From NCBI GenBank assembly GCA_012961035.1, contig DUAC01000069.1, positions 62,001-126,000 on the forward strand: a stretch of DNA of 64,000 nucleotides, written 5' to 3'. Positions 9,826 through 19,177 of this stretch are shown here, in pieces. The position numbers were made by a program, and so were the translations under genes. This stretch comes from Acidimicrobiia bacterium. Lineage in GTDB: Bacteria; Actinomycetota; Acidimicrobiia; Acidimicrobiales; MedAcidi-G1. The notes beneath the pieces are model-generated. The model was not told the DNA's origin. It did not search any database and saw nothing but the letters and a program-made list of their open reading frames with translations. The stretch's first letter is position 1; each line of letters begins with the position of its first letter.

Positions 9826-10112
9826 AGGACGCCCGTGACGTAATCGTGAAGCCGGTCGTGTCGGAGAAGTCCTACGCCCTCATGGAGGATCACGTCTACA
9901 CCTTCGAGGTCGCCAGGTCCGCTTCGAAGCCCGAGATCCGCGACGCCGTCGAGTCGATCTTCGACGTGAAGGTCCTGAAGGTGAACACCCTCAACCGCGA
10001 GGGCAAGCGCAAGCGGAACCGTGGCCTGCCCACCTTCGGCAAGCGCCCGGACGTCAAGCGGGCATACGTCACCCTCGTCGAGGGTGAGTCGATCGAGTTG
10101 TTCGAGGTCTAG
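9822..10112 (+). CDS. rplW: 50S ribosomal protein L23
   Basis: L23 is at the tunnel exit and is the docking site for trigger factor and SRP. The 96-residue protein starts [18 protein letters not shown], the usual family opening, and has the basic loop [25 protein letters not shown] that contacts 23S rRNA. The GTG start overlaps the rplD stop (GTGA), which indicates translational coupling. Confidence 0.97.
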   Translation: MKDARDVIVKPVVSEKSYALMEDHVYTFEVARSASKPEIRDAVESIFDVKVLKVNTLNREGKRKRNRGLPTFGKRPDVKRAYVTLVEGESIELFEV

Positions 10113-10116
10113 ACCC

Positions 10117-10953
10117 ATGCCACAGCGCAAGCGCAAGCCGACCAGTCCCGGCCGCCGGTTCCAGACCGTCGCCGACTTCTCGGACATCACGAAGACCAGG
10201 CCTGAACGGTCGCTCACCGAGAAGAAGACCAGCACCGGTGGTCGCAACAACTACGGACGCATGACGTCCCGTCACCGTGGTGGTGGCCACAAGCGCCAGT
10301 ACCGGGTCATCGACTTCCGGCGCAACAAGGACGGCGTGCCGGCAAAGGTCGCCGCCCTCGAGTACGACCCGAACCGCAGCTGCCGCATCCTGCTGCTGCA
10401 CTACCACGATGGTGAGAAGCGCTACATCCTCGCCCCGAAGGGCGTGGAGGTCGGCGAGACCCTGCAGTCCGGTCAGGGCAGCGAGATCAAGGCCGGCAAC
10501 GCCCTGCCACTGCGCTACATCCCGGTAGGAACGGTCGTCCACAACGTCGAGATGCAGCCCGGCGCTGGCGGCAAGATGGCCCGCAGCGCCGGTTCCAGCA
10601 TCCAGCTGGTGGCCAAGGAGGGCGACTACGCCACCCTGCGCCTTCCCAGCACGGAGATGAGGCGTATCCGCCTCGACTGCCGTGCAACGGTCGGCGAGGT
10701 CGGCAACCAGGAACACGAGCTCACCAAGATCGGCAAGGCCGGTCGTAACCGCTGGAAGGGCGTTCGCCCCCAGTCGCGTGGTGTCGTCATGAACCCCGTC
10801 GACCACCCACTTGGTGGTGGGGAGGGCAAGACGTCCGGTGGCCGCCATCCGGTCTCGCCCTGGGGCAAGCCCGAGGGTCGTACCCGTAAGCGGGGCAAGC
10901 AGTCCGACAAGTTGATCGTGCGTCGCCGTCGTCGGCGCGGATCGCGGAGGTAA
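10117..10953 (+). CDS. rplB: 50S ribosomal protein L2
   Basis: L2 is required for subunit joining and peptidyl transfer. The 278-residue product has the standard length. It contains [22 protein letters not shown] near residues 47-68, the SH3-like RNA-binding domain, and the conserved C-terminal histidine region with [28 protein letters not shown] (shown in part). The ATG at 10117 is 4 bases after the rplW stop and gives the usual start; longer in-frame extension upstream overlaps rplW and is not real. Confidence 0.97.
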   Translation: MPQRKRKPTSPGRRFQTVADFSDITKTRPERSLTEKKTSTGGRNNYGRMTSRHRGGGHKRQYRVIDFRRNKDGVPAKVAALEYDPNRSCRILLLHYHDGEKRYILAPKGVEVGETLQSGQGSEIKAGNALPLRYIPVGTVVHNVEMQPGAGGKMARSAGSSIQLVAKEGDYATLRLPSTEMRRIRLDCRATVGEVGNQEHELTKIGKAGRNRWKGVRPQSRGVVMNPVDHPLGGGEGKTSGGRHPVSPWGKPEGRTRKRGKQSDKLIVRRRRRRGSRR

Positions 10954-10959
10954 TCGGCG

Positions 10960-11238
10960 ATGCCGAGGAGTCTCAAGAAGGGTCCGTTCGTGGACGACCA
11001 CCTTCTCAAGAAGGTGGACGCCCTGAACGCGTCAGGCGAGAAGAGGGTCATCAGGACCTGGTCCCGCAGGTCCACCATCGTGCCCGACATGGTCGGCCAC
11101 ACGATCGGTGTCCACGACGGTCGCAAGCACGTGCCTGTGTACGTGACCGAGTCGATGGTCGGCCACAAGCTGGGAGAGTTCGCCCCGACGCGCACCTTCC
11201 GGTCCCACGCCGGCCAGGAGAAGGGCGGCAATCGCTGA
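10960..11238 (+). CDS. rpsS: 30S ribosomal protein S19
   Basis: S19 forms a head complex with S13 and contacts tRNA through its tail. The 92-residue protein opens [18 protein letters not shown] and contains the conserved [21 protein letters not shown] and [13 protein letters not shown]. All are hallmarks of the family. The stop overlaps the rplV start (TGATG), so translation is probably coupled. Confidence 0.98.
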   Translation: MPRSLKKGPFVDDHLLKKVDALNASGEKRVIRTWSRRSTIVPDMVGHTIGVHDGRKHVPVYVTESMVGHKLGEFAPTRTFRSHAGQEKGGNR

Positions 11239-11936
11239 TGGTCGCCACCAAGACCAATGAACGTCCGGGGACCCGGGCAGTCGTCCGGTACGTCCGGGTG
11301 TCGGCCTCCAAGGCACGCGAGCTGCTCAACCTCGTTCGCGGCGAGTCATACGGGCGGGCCGCCGAGATCCTGGCGTTCTCCGAGCGTTCCGTGTCCGACG
11401 TGGTCGGCAAGCTGCTCGAATCGGCCGTGGCCAATGCCGAGAACAACGACGGGATCCCGGCCGAGGAGCTCTTCATCTCCACCTGCTACGCCGACGAGGG
11501 TCCGACGCTGAAGCGTTGGCGGCCGCGTGCACGTGGACGTGCCACCCGCATCAACAAGCGGACCTGCCACATCACGATCATCGTGACGAGGTACGACGAG
11601 GCCACGCTCGAGACCATGCGCGAGCGCGATGCCGCCAAGGGTCGGGTCGGGTCCAGCGCACATGCCGCGGAGGCCCGACGCCAGCGCGTCGAGCGGAGCC
11701 GGGCGGCCGCTGCTGAAGAGGCTGCGGCTGAAGAGGCCGCTGCTGAAGAGGCTGCGCATGACCACGACCACGACGAGGTAGCGGCGGACGCCGTGAGCTC
11801 CGAAGACTCGAAGACGGCAGCGGAGCCTGACACCGCTGAGGCCTCAGATGGGGTCGATGGGTCGGTGGCCGAAGACGCCACCGACATGGACGAAGCCGAC
11901 GAGTCGGCTGACGACGCTGAGAAAGAGGCCAACTGA
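11238..11936 (+). CDS. rplV: 50S ribosomal protein L22 with long acidic C-terminal tail
   Basis: L22 lines the exit tunnel with its beta-hairpin. The first 120 residues are normal L22, with [18 protein letters not shown] and the hairpin [21 protein letters not shown]. Typical L22 ends near residue 115-125; this one has 232 residues. The extra part is alanine/glutamate/aspartate rich, contains three near-identical AAEEA units encoded by 15-bp repeats, then a DHDHDE stretch and a highly acidic end. The reading frame is closed by the rpsC start (TGATG overlap), so the tail is truly in frame. Its role is unknown. Confidence 0.96.
   Translation: MVATKTNERPGTRAVVRYVRVSASKARELLNLVRGESYGRAAEILAFSERSVSDVVGKLLESAVANAENNDGIPAEELFISTCYADEGPTLKRWRPRARGRATRINKRTCHITIIVTRYDEATLETMRERDAAKGRVGSSAHAAEARRQRVERSRAAAAEEAAAEEAAAEEAAHDHDHDEVAADAVSSEDSKTAAEPDTAEASDGVDGSVAEDATDMDEADESADDAEKEAN
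11707..11756 (+). repeat. 15-bp-period repeat inside the rplV tail
   Basis: CCGCTGCTGAAGAGGCTGCG occurs at 11707-11726 and again at 11737-11756, with a variant copy between them. The array encodes three AAEEA units of the L22 tail and could change in length by slippage. Confidence 0.7.
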
Positions 11937-12865
11937 TGGGCCAGAAGGTCAATCCGTACGGCTTCCGCCTGGGTATCACCACCGACTGGAAGTCACGGTG
12001 GTTCGCCACACGGAAGGAGTACTCCGACTGGCTGCTCCAGGACTGGAAGGTCCGCGACTACCTCATGACCGAACTGCCCCACGCTGCGATCAGCCGCGTG
12101 GAGGTCGAGCGCACCCGCGACAAGGTCCGCGTCGATGTGCACACCGCTCGACCGGGGATCGTCATCGGCCGGAAGGGAAGCGAGGCCGACCGTCTGCGGG
12201 CCGGCCTGGGCCAGATCACCGGCAACAACGCAGTCCAGCTGAACATCCAGGAGATCAAGGAGCCGGAGCTCGACGCGGCGCTGATCGCCCAGGGCGTGGC
12301 CGACCAGTTGGCTGGTCGTGTCGCCTTCCGGCGGGCCATGAAGCGCGCTGTCCAGAACGCCCAGAAGGCCGGTGCCCTCGGTATCCGGGTCCAGTGCTCG
12401 GGGCGTCTGGGTGGAGCCGAGATGTCCAGGACCGAGTGGTACCGCGAGGGCCGTGTGCCGTTGCACACGCTCAGGGCCGACATCGACTACGGCTTCCGTG
12501 AGTCCCGGACCACCTACGGCCGCATCGGCGTGAAGGTCTGGATCTACCGGGGCGACATCCTGCCCTACAAGAGCGTGATGGAGGACAAGATCTCCAAGGA
12601 GGCCGCCATGGCGGTGGGCGAGACGTCAGGGCAGACCAAGCCCCGCACCGTCGTCTCGTCGGCCGCAGCACGGCGGCGCACCGAGGCCACCGAGGTCGTG
12701 CAGTCGACCGACGCCCAGACGACCACGGTCGAAGCCGATCCGGCTCCGCTGGTCAAGGAGGGCGACGCCGCGTTCGAGAAGCTCCTGGCTGAGGAGGAGG
12801 CCATCGAGGCTTCCACGCGTGAGGCCCATGAGACGCCGCACTTCCGCGGCGGGGATGGTGACTGA
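11936..12865 (+). CDS. rpsC: 30S ribosomal protein S3 with C-terminal extension
   Basis: S3 lies at the mRNA entry site and has helicase-related function. The N-terminus [13 protein letters not shown], the KH-domain motif [14 protein letters not shown] and the C-terminal domain motif [33 protein letters not shown] (shown in part as landmarks) are intact. The conserved core ends near residue 205 at [12 protein letters not shown]. Another 100 residues follow, rich in Ala, Thr, Glu and Asp. Many actinobacterial S3 proteins carry tails; this one is long. Confidence 0.97.
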   Translation: MGQKVNPYGFRLGITTDWKSRWFATRKEYSDWLLQDWKVRDYLMTELPHAAISRVEVERTRDKVRVDVHTARPGIVIGRKGSEADRLRAGLGQITGNNAVQLNIQEIKEPELDAALIAQGVADQLAGRVAFRRAMKRAVQNAQKAGALGIRVQCSGRLGGAEMSRTEWYREGRVPLHTLRADIDYGFRESRTTYGRIGVKVWIYRGDILPYKSVMEDKISKEAAMAVGETSGQTKPRTVVSSAAARRRTEATEVVQSTDAQTTTVEADPAPLVKEGDAAFEKLLAEEEAIEASTREAHETPHFRGGDGD

Positions 12866-12867
12866 CC

Positions 12868-13284
12868 GTGCTGATGCCGAAGAAGGTCCGCCATCGCAAG
12901 CAGCATCGCGGGCGGCTGAAGGGCAACTCCAAGGGACAGACCGAGATCACGTTCGGCGAGTACGGCATCCAGGCCCTCGAGCCGGGCTGGATCACCGCTC
13001 GTCAGATCGAGGCTGCCCGTATCGCCATGACCCGTCACATCAAGCGTGGTGGCAAGGTCTGGATCAACGTCTTCCCCGACAAGCCCGTCACCGAGAAGCC
13101 GGCTGAGACCCGTATGGGATCAGGCAAGGGCAACCCCGAGAAGTGGGTGGCCGTGGTCAAGCCGGGTCGGGTGCTTTTCGAGCTGTCCTACCACGACGCG
13201 GTCGTTGCCCGTGAGGCCCTCGACCGTGCCATCCAGAAGCTGCCGATCAAGGCTCGCTTCATCGTCCGTGAGGAGGGCTTCTAG
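12868..13284 (+). CDS. rplP: 50S ribosomal protein L16
   Basis: L16 organises the A site of the large subunit. The 138-residue protein has the typical [15 protein letters not shown] opening, which fixes the GTG at 12868 as the start and not the ATG two codons later. The segment [20 protein letters not shown] near residue 81 includes the Arg that is hydroxylated in some bacteria. It follows rpsC after 2 bases. Confidence 0.97.
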   Translation: MLMPKKVRHRKQHRGRLKGNSKGQTEITFGEYGIQALEPGWITARQIEAARIAMTRHIKRGGKVWINVFPDKPVTEKPAETRMGSGKGNPEKWVAVVKPGRVLFELSYHDAVVAREALDRAIQKLPIKARFIVREEGF

Positions 13285-13286
13285 CC

Positions 13287-13523
13287 ATGGCGAAGAACAA
13301 GTCCCTCGCCGACCTCGGCGACACCGACCTGCGGGAGCGGCTCGGCGATGCCAAGGAAGAACTGTTCAACCTCCGCTTCCAGCTGGTCACCGGCCAGTTG
13401 GAGAACCACGCCCGGATGGGTCGGGTCAAGAAGGAGGTCGCCCGCGTGCTGACAGAGCTGCGGGCCCGTGAGATCGACGCCGCCGAGGCCCTTGAGGCCG
13501 CCGGCGAGGAGGTGGCCGACTGA
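13287..13523 (+). CDS. rpmC: 50S ribosomal protein L29
   Basis: L29 is a small two-helix protein near the tunnel exit. The 78 residues include the family core LRERLGDAKEELFNLRFQL followed by the second helix RVKKEVARVLTELRARE. The C-terminal ten residues are acidic and slightly longer than average. The stop overlaps the rpsQ start. Confidence 0.95.
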   Translation: MAKNKSLADLGDTDLRERLGDAKEELFNLRFQLVTGQLENHARMGRVKKEVARVLTELRAREIDAAEALEAAGEEVAD

Positions 13524-13804
13524 TGGCCGATACGAACGAAGCGACGACCGAACGTCCGAACCGCCGCAAGGTGCGTGAGGGCGTCGTGGTGTCCGATGTC
13601 CAGGACAAGACGGCAGTTGTGGAGACGGTCGACCGCGTGCGGCACCGTCGCTACGCCAAGACCGTGCAGCGGACCAAGCGCCTCCACGTCCATGACGAGG
13701 AGAACCAGATGAACGTGGGAGACCGCGTGCGTGTCCAGGAGACCCGCCCGCTGTCCAAGCTGAAGCGCTGGCGCCTGCTCGAGATCCTCGAGAGGGCGAA
13801 GTAA
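13523..13804 (+). CDS. rpsQ: 30S ribosomal protein S17
   Basis: S17 is an early-binding 30S protein with an OB fold. The 93-residue product has the conserved [36 protein letters not shown] and [20 protein letters not shown] segments. The N-terminus is about ten residues longer than in E. coli. The rplN start codon overlaps its stop (TAATG). Confidence 0.97.
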   Translation: MADTNEATTERPNRRKVREGVVVSDVQDKTAVVETVDRVRHRRYAKTVQRTKRLHVHDEENQMNVGDRVRVQETRPLSKLKRWRLLEILERAK

Positions 13805-14172
13805 TGATCCAGCAGGAGACCCGTCTCAAGATCGCAGACAACTCGGGCGCCCGCGAGGTGCTGTGCATCAAGGTGCTGGGCGGCTCGAAGCGCCGCTACG
13901 CCTCGATCGGCGACGTCTTCGTCGCCACGGTCAAGGTCGCCAACCCGGGTGCAGCAGTCAAGAAGGGCGAGGTCGTCAAGTGCGTCGTCGTCCGTACCAA
14001 GAAGGCCTGCCGCCGTCCCGATGGCTCGTACATCCGTTTCGACGAGAACGCCGCGGTACTCATCAACGACCAGGACCAGCCGCGTGGCACCCGCATCTTC
14101 GGCCCCGTGGGGCGTGAGTTGCGGGACCACAAGTTCATGCGGATCGTCTCGCTCGCCCCGGAGGTGCTTTGA
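13804..14172 (+). CDS. rplN: 50S ribosomal protein L14
   Basis: L14 is at the subunit interface and contacts 16S helix 14. The 122-residue length and the [19 protein letters not shown] opening are typical. [18 protein letters not shown] and [13 protein letters not shown] are the family signatures. rplX follows after one base. Confidence 0.98.
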   Translation: MIQQETRLKIADNSGAREVLCIKVLGGSKRRYASIGDVFVATVKVANPGAAVKKGEVVKCVVVRTKKACRRPDGSYIRFDENAAVLINDQDQPRGTRIFGPVGRELRDHKFMRIVSLAPEVL

Positions 14173-14173
14173 G

Positions 14174-14488
14174 ATGAAGATCAGGAAGGGTGACAAGGTC
14201 CGCATCCTGGCGGGCAAGGACAGGGGCAGGGAGGGCAAGGTCAGCCGGGCCATCCCTGCGGACAGGAAGGTGATCGTGGAAGGCGTGAACATCGCCAAGC
14301 GCCACCAGAAGTCGACCAGCGCCACCATTCAGGGCGGCATCATCGACAAGGCCATGCCGCTGGACGTCTCGAACGTCGCCGTGCTGAGCCCCTCGGATGG
14401 TCGGCCCACCCGCGTCGGGTACCGGTTCAACGATGCCGGCGACAAGGTCCGGATCTGCAGGCGGACGGGGGTGGATCTGGATGGCTGA
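14174..14488 (+). CDS. rplX: 50S ribosomal protein L24
   Basis: L24 initiates 50S assembly. The 104-residue protein has the KOW motif [15 protein letters not shown] near the N-terminus and the later [12 protein letters not shown]. The ATG at 14174, one base after the rplN stop, gives the family start MKIRKGDKV; the open frame extending further upstream overlaps rplN. The 3' end overlaps rplE by 8 bases. Confidence 0.97.
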   Translation: MKIRKGDKVRILAGKDRGREGKVSRAIPADRKVIVEGVNIAKRHQKSTSATIQGGIIDKAMPLDVSNVAVLSPSDGRPTRVGYRFNDAGDKVRICRRTGVDLDG

Positions 14489-15050
14489 CACCATGACGGC
14501 GAGCGTGCGACTGCGCGAGCTCTACTCGGCCGAACTCCGTGGTGCGCTGCAGGAAGAGCTGGGCCTGGCCAACGTGATGCAGGTTCCGCGTCTGGAGAAG
14601 ATCGTGGTCAACATGGGCGTCGGCGACGCCGCCCAGCAGGCCAAGCTCCTGGATGGAGCTGTGAGCGACCTGGAGGCCATCACCGGCCAGAAGCCCATCA
14701 TCACCCGGGCCCGGACCTCCATCTCGAACTTCAAGCTCCGTGAGGGCCAGGCCATCGGGGCCAAGGTGACCCTCCGTGGTGACCGCATGTACGAGTTCCT
14801 GGATCGCCTGATCACGCTGGCGATCCCCCGGATCCGCGACTTTCGGGGCCTCAACCCCCGGTCGTTCGACGGCAACGGGAACTACACGTTCGGCGTGACC
14901 GAGCAGCTCATCTTCCCGGAGGTCGACTACGACAAGGTCGATCGGACCCGGGGAATGGACATCACGCTCGTGACGTCCGCATCCGACGACGCAAGTGGGC
15001 GTGCACTGCTCGCTGCGTTCAAGTTCCCATTCCGGAAGGAAGGGCAGTAG
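14481..15050 (+). CDS. rplE: 50S ribosomal protein L5
   Basis: L5 binds 5S rRNA and contacts P-site tRNA. The 189-residue protein contains [43 protein letters not shown] and the central [28 protein letters not shown] (landmarks shown in part). The ATG at 14481 overlaps the rplX end; the ATG at 14493 is an alternative that shortens the protein by four residues. Confidence 0.97.
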   Translation: MADTMTASVRLRELYSAELRGALQEELGLANVMQVPRLEKIVVNMGVGDAAQQAKLLDGAVSDLEAITGQKPIITRARTSISNFKLREGQAIGAKVTLRGDRMYEFLDRLITLAIPRIRDFRGLNPRSFDGNGNYTFGVTEQLIFPEVDYDKVDRTRGMDITLVTSASDDASGRALLAAFKFPFRKEGQ

Positions 15051-15235
15051 TGGCCAAGAAAGCGCTGGTCAACAAGCAGCAGAAGACCCCGAAGTTCAAG
15101 GTTCGGGCCTACACGCGTTGCCGCCGTTGCGGCCGCCCGCGTTCGGTCTACCGCGCCTTCAACCTCTGTCGTATCTGCCTTCGGAGCATGGTCCACGCGG
15201 GAGAGATCCCCGGGCTCAAGAAGTCGAGCTGGTGA
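15050..15235 (+). CDS. rpsZ: 30S ribosomal protein S14, zinc-binding type
   Basis: This 61-residue S14 is the short type Z form. It has two Cys pairs, CRRC and CRIC, that form a zinc ribbon, followed by [18 protein letters not shown]. Zinc-independent S14 proteins are about 100 residues and lack the Cys pairs. The GTG start overlaps the last base of the rplE stop. Confidence 0.97.
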   Translation: MAKKALVNKQQKTPKFKVRAYTRCRRCGRPRSVYRAFNLCRICLRSMVHAGEIPGLKKSSW

Positions 15236-15247
15236 GGAGGATCTGAG

Positions 15248-15652
15248 ATGACAATGACCGATCCCGTCGCTGACATGCTGACGCGTATCCGCAACGCCAA
15301 CCAGGCGATGCACGATGGCGTGAAGATGCCATCGTCCAAGCAGAAGATCGCGCTGGCCGACATCCTCAAGAGCGAGGGCTACATCCGCGACTACGCGGTG
15401 TCCGACTCGACCACCGGCCCCGGCAAGGTGCTGACCATCGAGATGAAGTACTCCGCAGACAGGGAGCGCGTCATCAGCGGTGTGAAGCGGGTTTCCAAGC
15501 CCGGCCTGCGCATCTATCGCGCTTCCAACACGATCCCGCGGGTACTGGGTGGTCTCGGTGTAGCCGTGATCTCGACCAGCCGTGGGCTGATGAGCGACCG
15601 TGAGGCTCGCCGCCGGAGAATCGGCGGCGAGGTCCTCTGCTACGTCTGGTAG
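15248..15652 (+). CDS. rpsH: 30S ribosomal protein S8
   Basis: S8 binds the central domain of 16S rRNA and represses the spc operon in E. coli. The 134-residue protein starts with [14 protein letters not shown] and ends with the invariant [26 protein letters not shown] (landmarks in part). A GAGGAT ribosome site precedes the ATG. Confidence 0.98.
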   Translation: MTMTDPVADMLTRIRNANQAMHDGVKMPSSKQKIALADILKSEGYIRDYAVSDSTTGPGKVLTIEMKYSADRERVISGVKRVSKPGLRIYRASNTIPRVLGGLGVAVISTSRGLMSDREARRRRIGGEVLCYVW

Positions 15653-15664
15653 GGGAGACAGCAC

Positions 15665-16204
15665 ATGTCCAGAATCGGAAGGGCACCGATCACGGTGCCA
15701 TCGGGTGTCGAGGTTTCCATCGACGGCCGGCAGGTCAGCGTCAAGGGCCCCAAGGGGTCCCTCGACCTCCAGGTCGGTGGCGAGATCACCGTGCGTCGGG
15801 ATGGCGAGGAGATCGTCGTCGAGCGTCCGAATGACGAGCGCCGCAACCGGGCGATGCACGGCCTGACACGGTCGTTGGTGAACAACATGGTCCTGGGTGT
15901 GTCCGAGGGCTTCGCCAAGGAACTCCAGATCATCGGCATCGGCTACCGCTGCATCGCAAAGGGCACGGATGTCCTCGAGATGCAGCTCGGCTTCAGCCAC
16001 TCGATCGAGGTCAAGGCGCCGGCGGGAATCTCCTTCGACGTTCCCGAGCCCACACGCATCATCGTGTCCGGCCCCGACAAGCAGGTCGTCGGCCAGGTGG
16101 CCGCTGACATCCGGGCGCTCCGCAAGCCCGAGCCCTACAAGGGCAAGGGCGTGCGCTACCTCGGCGAACACGTGGTCCGCAAGGCCGGAAAGGCTGCGAA
16201 GTGA
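15665..16204 (+). CDS. rplF: 50S ribosomal protein L6
   Basis: L6 lies near the sarcin-ricin loop and the factor-binding site. The 179-residue product begins [14 protein letters not shown] and has the second-domain signature [16 protein letters not shown], both diagnostic. A GGGGAGA site precedes the ATG. The stop overlaps the rplR GTG start. Confidence 0.98.
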   Translation: MSRIGRAPITVPSGVEVSIDGRQVSVKGPKGSLDLQVGGEITVRRDGEEIVVERPNDERRNRAMHGLTRSLVNNMVLGVSEGFAKELQIIGIGYRCIAKGTDVLEMQLGFSHSIEVKAPAGISFDVPEPTRIIVSGPDKQVVGQVAADIRALRKPEPYKGKGVRYLGEHVVRKAGKAAK

Positions 16205-16557
16205 GCAAGGTAGATCGTTCCAGGGCGCGTCAGCGCCGTCACCGTCGGGTCCGCAAGTCGGTCCAGGGGACCGCCACGCGGCCCCGTCTGGTGGTGTTCC
16301 GTTCTGCCCGTCACATCACGGCCCAGGTCATCGACGACCAGGCCGGAAGCACGGTCGCAGCGGTATCAACGCAGCAGGCTGGTGTCGCTGATGGGGTCAC
16401 CGGGGTGGCCGCAGCGACCGAGGTCGGTCGTCTCGTGGCCGAGCGTGCCCGTGACGCCGGGATCGCCGCCGTGGTGTTCGACCGCGGTGGCTACAAGTAC
16501 CACGGACGGGTAGCGGCGCTCGCCGATGCCGCCCGTGACGCCGGATTGGAGTTCTGA
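16201..16557 (+). CDS. rplR: 50S ribosomal protein L18
   Basis: L18 bridges 5S and 23S rRNA. The 118-residue protein has the basic N-terminus [23 protein letters not shown] and the C-terminal [24 protein letters not shown] that defines the family. The GTG start overlaps the rplF stop (GTGA) and the stop overlaps the rpsE start (TGATG), so the three are coupled. Confidence 0.98.
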   Translation: MSKVDRSRARQRRHRRVRKSVQGTATRPRLVVFRSARHITAQVIDDQAGSTVAAVSTQQAGVADGVTGVAAATEVGRLVAERARDAGIAAVVFDRGGYKYHGRVAALADAARDAGLEF

Positions 16558-17129
16558 TGGCACCGAACAGGAACGACGAGGCATCCCTCAGGGAGTCCCG
16601 CGTAATCCACATCAACCGCGTGGCCAAGGTGGTCAAGGGCGGCCGCAGGTTCTCGTTCACCGCCCTGGTGGTGATCGGTGACGGTGCAGGTCGTGTCGGC
16701 CTGGGCTACGGCAAGGCCAAGGAGGTCCCCCTGGCGATCCAGAAGGGGACCGAGGAGGCCAAGCGCAACCTGTTCAGCGTGCCGCTGACCGGTTCCACGA
16801 TCATCCACCCCGTGATGGGGGTCGCAGGTGCTGGTCGTGTGATGCTGCGACCCGCCGCTCCCGGTACCGGGGTGATCGCCGGCGGAGCCGCCCGCGCCAT
16901 CCTGGAAGAGGCCGGTGTCCACGACATCCTCTGCAAGTCACAGGGTTCTGCGAACCACATCAACGTGGCCCGCGCCACCGTCGCCGGCCTGAAGGCACTT
17001 CGGCGTCCCGACGAGATCGCCCGGCTCCGCGGCCTGGATGCGGAGGAGTTCGTACCGGCCGCCCTGCTGGAGGCATACCGTCGCACCGAAGCCGGTGTCG
17101 GCGCTTCCAGCGGTTCGGATGGTGAGTGA
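16557..17129 (+). CDS. rpsE: 30S ribosomal protein S5
   Basis: S5 is part of the mRNA entry channel and affects decoding accuracy. The 190-residue protein has the double-stranded RNA-binding fold with [24 protein letters not shown] and [14 protein letters not shown], and the C-terminal domain with [17 protein letters not shown]. The C-terminal 20 residues are variable. rpmD begins one base after the stop. Confidence 0.98.
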   Translation: MAPNRNDEASLRESRVIHINRVAKVVKGGRRFSFTALVVIGDGAGRVGLGYGKAKEVPLAIQKGTEEAKRNLFSVPLTGSTIIHPVMGVAGAGRVMLRPAAPGTGVIAGGAARAILEEAGVHDILCKSQGSANHINVARATVAGLKALRRPDEIARLRGLDAEEFVPAALLEAYRRTEAGVGASSGSDGE

Positions 17130-17130
17130 G

Positions 17131-17313
17131 ATGGCACAGCTCATCGTCACACAGGTCCGTAGCGGCATCGGCGCCAAGCCCAAGGCACGCGGAACGCTCC
17201 GCGCCCTCGGTCTGGGACGCATCGGTCGCAGCAACACCCTGCCCGACCGCGGCGAGATCAGGGGCATGATCGCCCGGGTCCCGCACCTGGTCGAGGTCAA
17301 GGAGGTCGATTGA
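17131..17313 (+). CDS. rpmD: 50S ribosomal protein L30
   Basis: L30 is a small 50S protein missing from some bacteria. The 60-residue product has LIVTQVRSGIGAKPKARGTLRALGL and the conserved RSNTLPDRGEIRGMI. The ATG at 17131 is chosen because it gives the family length and sits one base after the rpsE stop; the open frame upstream is inside rpsE. Confidence 0.96.
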   Translation: MAQLIVTQVRSGIGAKPKARGTLRALGLGRIGRSNTLPDRGEIRGMIARVPHLVEVKEVD

Positions 17314-17314
17314 T

Positions 17315-17800
17315 ATGAAGGTCCACGATCTACAGCCGGCACCGGGGTCCAGGAAGCGGGCCAAGCGCGTCGCCCGCGGCATCGGTGGCAAGGGCGCCAA
17401 GACCGCTGGCCGTGGCATGAAGGGCCAGCGGGCCCGCAACACCGTCCGGGTCGGCTTCGAGGGTGGCCAGATGCCACTTCTCCAGCGCATCCCGAAGCTG
17501 AAGGGCTTCAAGAACCCGTTCCGCGTGGAGTACCAGGCCGTGAACCTCGACACCCTCGAAGCCTGTGGGCTGGACGAGGTCTCGCCCGAGGCCCTGTACG
17601 CCAAGGGCCTGGTCGGCAAGAAGTCACTGGTGAAGGTGCTGGGCCGCGGTGTCCTGACCCGTGCGGTGACCGTCAGGGCGCATGCCTTCTCGGCATCGGC
17701 CGAGGCCGCCATCACCGCCGCCGGCGGCAGCATGGAAAAGCTGCCGCTGCCGTTCGCGGTACGTCCGCCCGCATCCGGCAACGCCCTGATGAACCGCTGA
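17315..17800 (+). CDS. rplO: 50S ribosomal protein L15
   Basis: L15 is a late-assembly 50S protein with a long basic N-terminal arm. The 161-residue product begins MKVHDLQPAPGSRKRAKRVARG and includes GRGMKGQRARN and FEGGQMPLLQRIPK, all typical. The C-terminal globular domain follows. It precedes secY by 52 bases, where a hairpin lies. Confidence 0.98.
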   Translation: MKVHDLQPAPGSRKRAKRVARGIGGKGAKTAGRGMKGQRARNTVRVGFEGGQMPLLQRIPKLKGFKNPFRVEYQAVNLDTLEACGLDEVSPEALYAKGLVGKKSLVKVLGRGVLTRAVTVRAHAFSASAEAAITAAGGSMEKLPLPFAVRPPASGNALMNR

Positions 17801-17820
17801 CCGGTCAGAACCCGACCGGT
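17800..17820 (+). other. Hairpin between rplO and secY
   Basis: ACCGGTC (17800-17806) pairs with GACCGGT (17814-17820) around a 7-base loop. No T-tract follows, so it is more likely an attenuator or RNA-processing/stability element than a terminator. Confidence 0.4.
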
Positions 17821-17852
17821 ACCTGACCCCCAGACGATCGACAGGAGTCCAC

Positions 17853-19175
17853 GTGCTCTCCAGCATGCTGAACATGTTCAGGGTGGCCGATCTGCGCAAG
17901 CGGATCGTCTTCACCCTCGTCATGATCCTGCTCTACCGGATCGGTGCGTTCATGCCCGCCCCGGGGATCGACGTGGAGCAGGTGCAGTTGCTGCGCGATC
18001 GTGCCGACCAGGGTGGCGTGCTGGCGTTCCTCCAGCTCTTCTCCGGTGGTTCGCTGACCAGCTTCGCCGTGTTCGCCCTGGGCGTCATGCCCTACATCAC
18101 GGCGTCGATCATCATGCAGGTGCTCGGCGTGGTCGTACCGCGCATCGAGCAGTGGCAGCAGCAGGGGGCCGTCGGACAGCGCAAGATCACCCAGTGGACC
18201 CGTTACCTGACGGTTGTGATCGCCGTCATCCAGTCCACCAGCTTCGCCTTCCTCTTCAATGACCGGGGCAACTCGATCTCAGGACAGTCCGGAGCCAACC
18301 TGCTTCCCGACTTCCACATCGGCACCGTGAGCGTGGTCGTGCTGACCCTCACAGCCGGCACCGCCCTCCTCATGTGGATAGGCGAGCTCATCACCCAGAA
18401 GGGGATCGGCAACGGCATGTCGCTGCTGATCATGATCTCCATCGTGAGCGGCTTCCCGGCCCAGGGATCCCTGATCCAGGCGGAGAACGGCACCGTGGCC
18501 CTGTTCATCGTGCTGGCCGTCCTGGTCGGCCTGGTGACCGCGATCGTGTTCGTGGAGCAGGGCCAGCGCCGCATTCCGGTGCAGTTCGCCAAGCGGGTGG
18601 TCGGGCGTCGGATGTACGGCGGCCAGAACACCTACATCCCCCTGAAGGTGAACCAGTCGGGCGTGATCCCGATCATCTTCGCCTCGTCGGTTCTCTACCT
18701 GCCGGTGCTGATCGCCGCAGCCCTCCCGTGGGATGGCTTCCGCCGTTGGATCGACGACAACCTGGCCCAGCCGGACAACATCTTCTACTTCACGATCACA
18801 GGCCTCCTGATCGTGGGCTTCGCGTACTTCTACACGGCGATCACCTTCGACCCGGTGAAGCAGGCCGACACCATCCGCAAGCAGGGTGGGTTCGTGCCCG
18901 GCATCCGTCCCGGCTACCAGACCGAGCGCTACCTGGCCAAGATCCTGGCTCGCATCACCCTGCCCGGCGCCCTCTTCATCGCCGGCGTGGCACTGATCCC
19001 ATCGATCCTCATCAACGTCTTCCTGGATACCAGCGCCGGCGTCGGCTCGGGGGGCGCTGCCGGGTTCGGCTTCATCGGCATCTCGATCCTGATCGCTGCC
19101 GGTGTCTCGCTCGAGACGATGAAGCAGGTCGATTCCCAGTTGACGATGCGCAACTACGAGGGCTTCCTCAAGTAG
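17853..19175 (+). CDS. secY: Preprotein translocase subunit SecY
   Basis: SecY is the channel of the Sec translocon in the cytoplasmic membrane. The 440-residue protein has the expected ten hydrophobic segments. The N-terminus MFRVADLRKRIVFTLVMILLYRIG, FALGVMPYITASIIMQVL, the GNGMSLLI motif and the cytosolic loop with GIRPGYQTERYL are diagnostic. The GTG start is preceded by CAGGAG. It is cotranscribed with adk, which starts 2 bases later. Confidence 0.98.
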   Translation: MLSSMLNMFRVADLRKRIVFTLVMILLYRIGAFMPAPGIDVEQVQLLRDRADQGGVLAFLQLFSGGSLTSFAVFALGVMPYITASIIMQVLGVVVPRIEQWQQQGAVGQRKITQWTRYLTVVIAVIQSTSFAFLFNDRGNSISGQSGANLLPDFHIGTVSVVVLTLTAGTALLMWIGELITQKGIGNGMSLLIMISIVSGFPAQGSLIQAENGTVALFIVLAVLVGLVTAIVFVEQGQRRIPVQFAKRVVGRRMYGGQNTYIPLKVNQSGVIPIIFASSVLYLPVLIAAALPWDGFRRWIDDNLAQPDNIFYFTITGLLIVGFAYFYTAITFDPVKQADTIRKQGGFVPGIRPGYQTERYLAKILARITLPGALFIAGVALIPSILINVFLDTSAGVGSGGAAGFGFIGISILIAAGVSLETMKQVDSQLTMRNYEGFLK

Positions 19176-19177
19176 CC

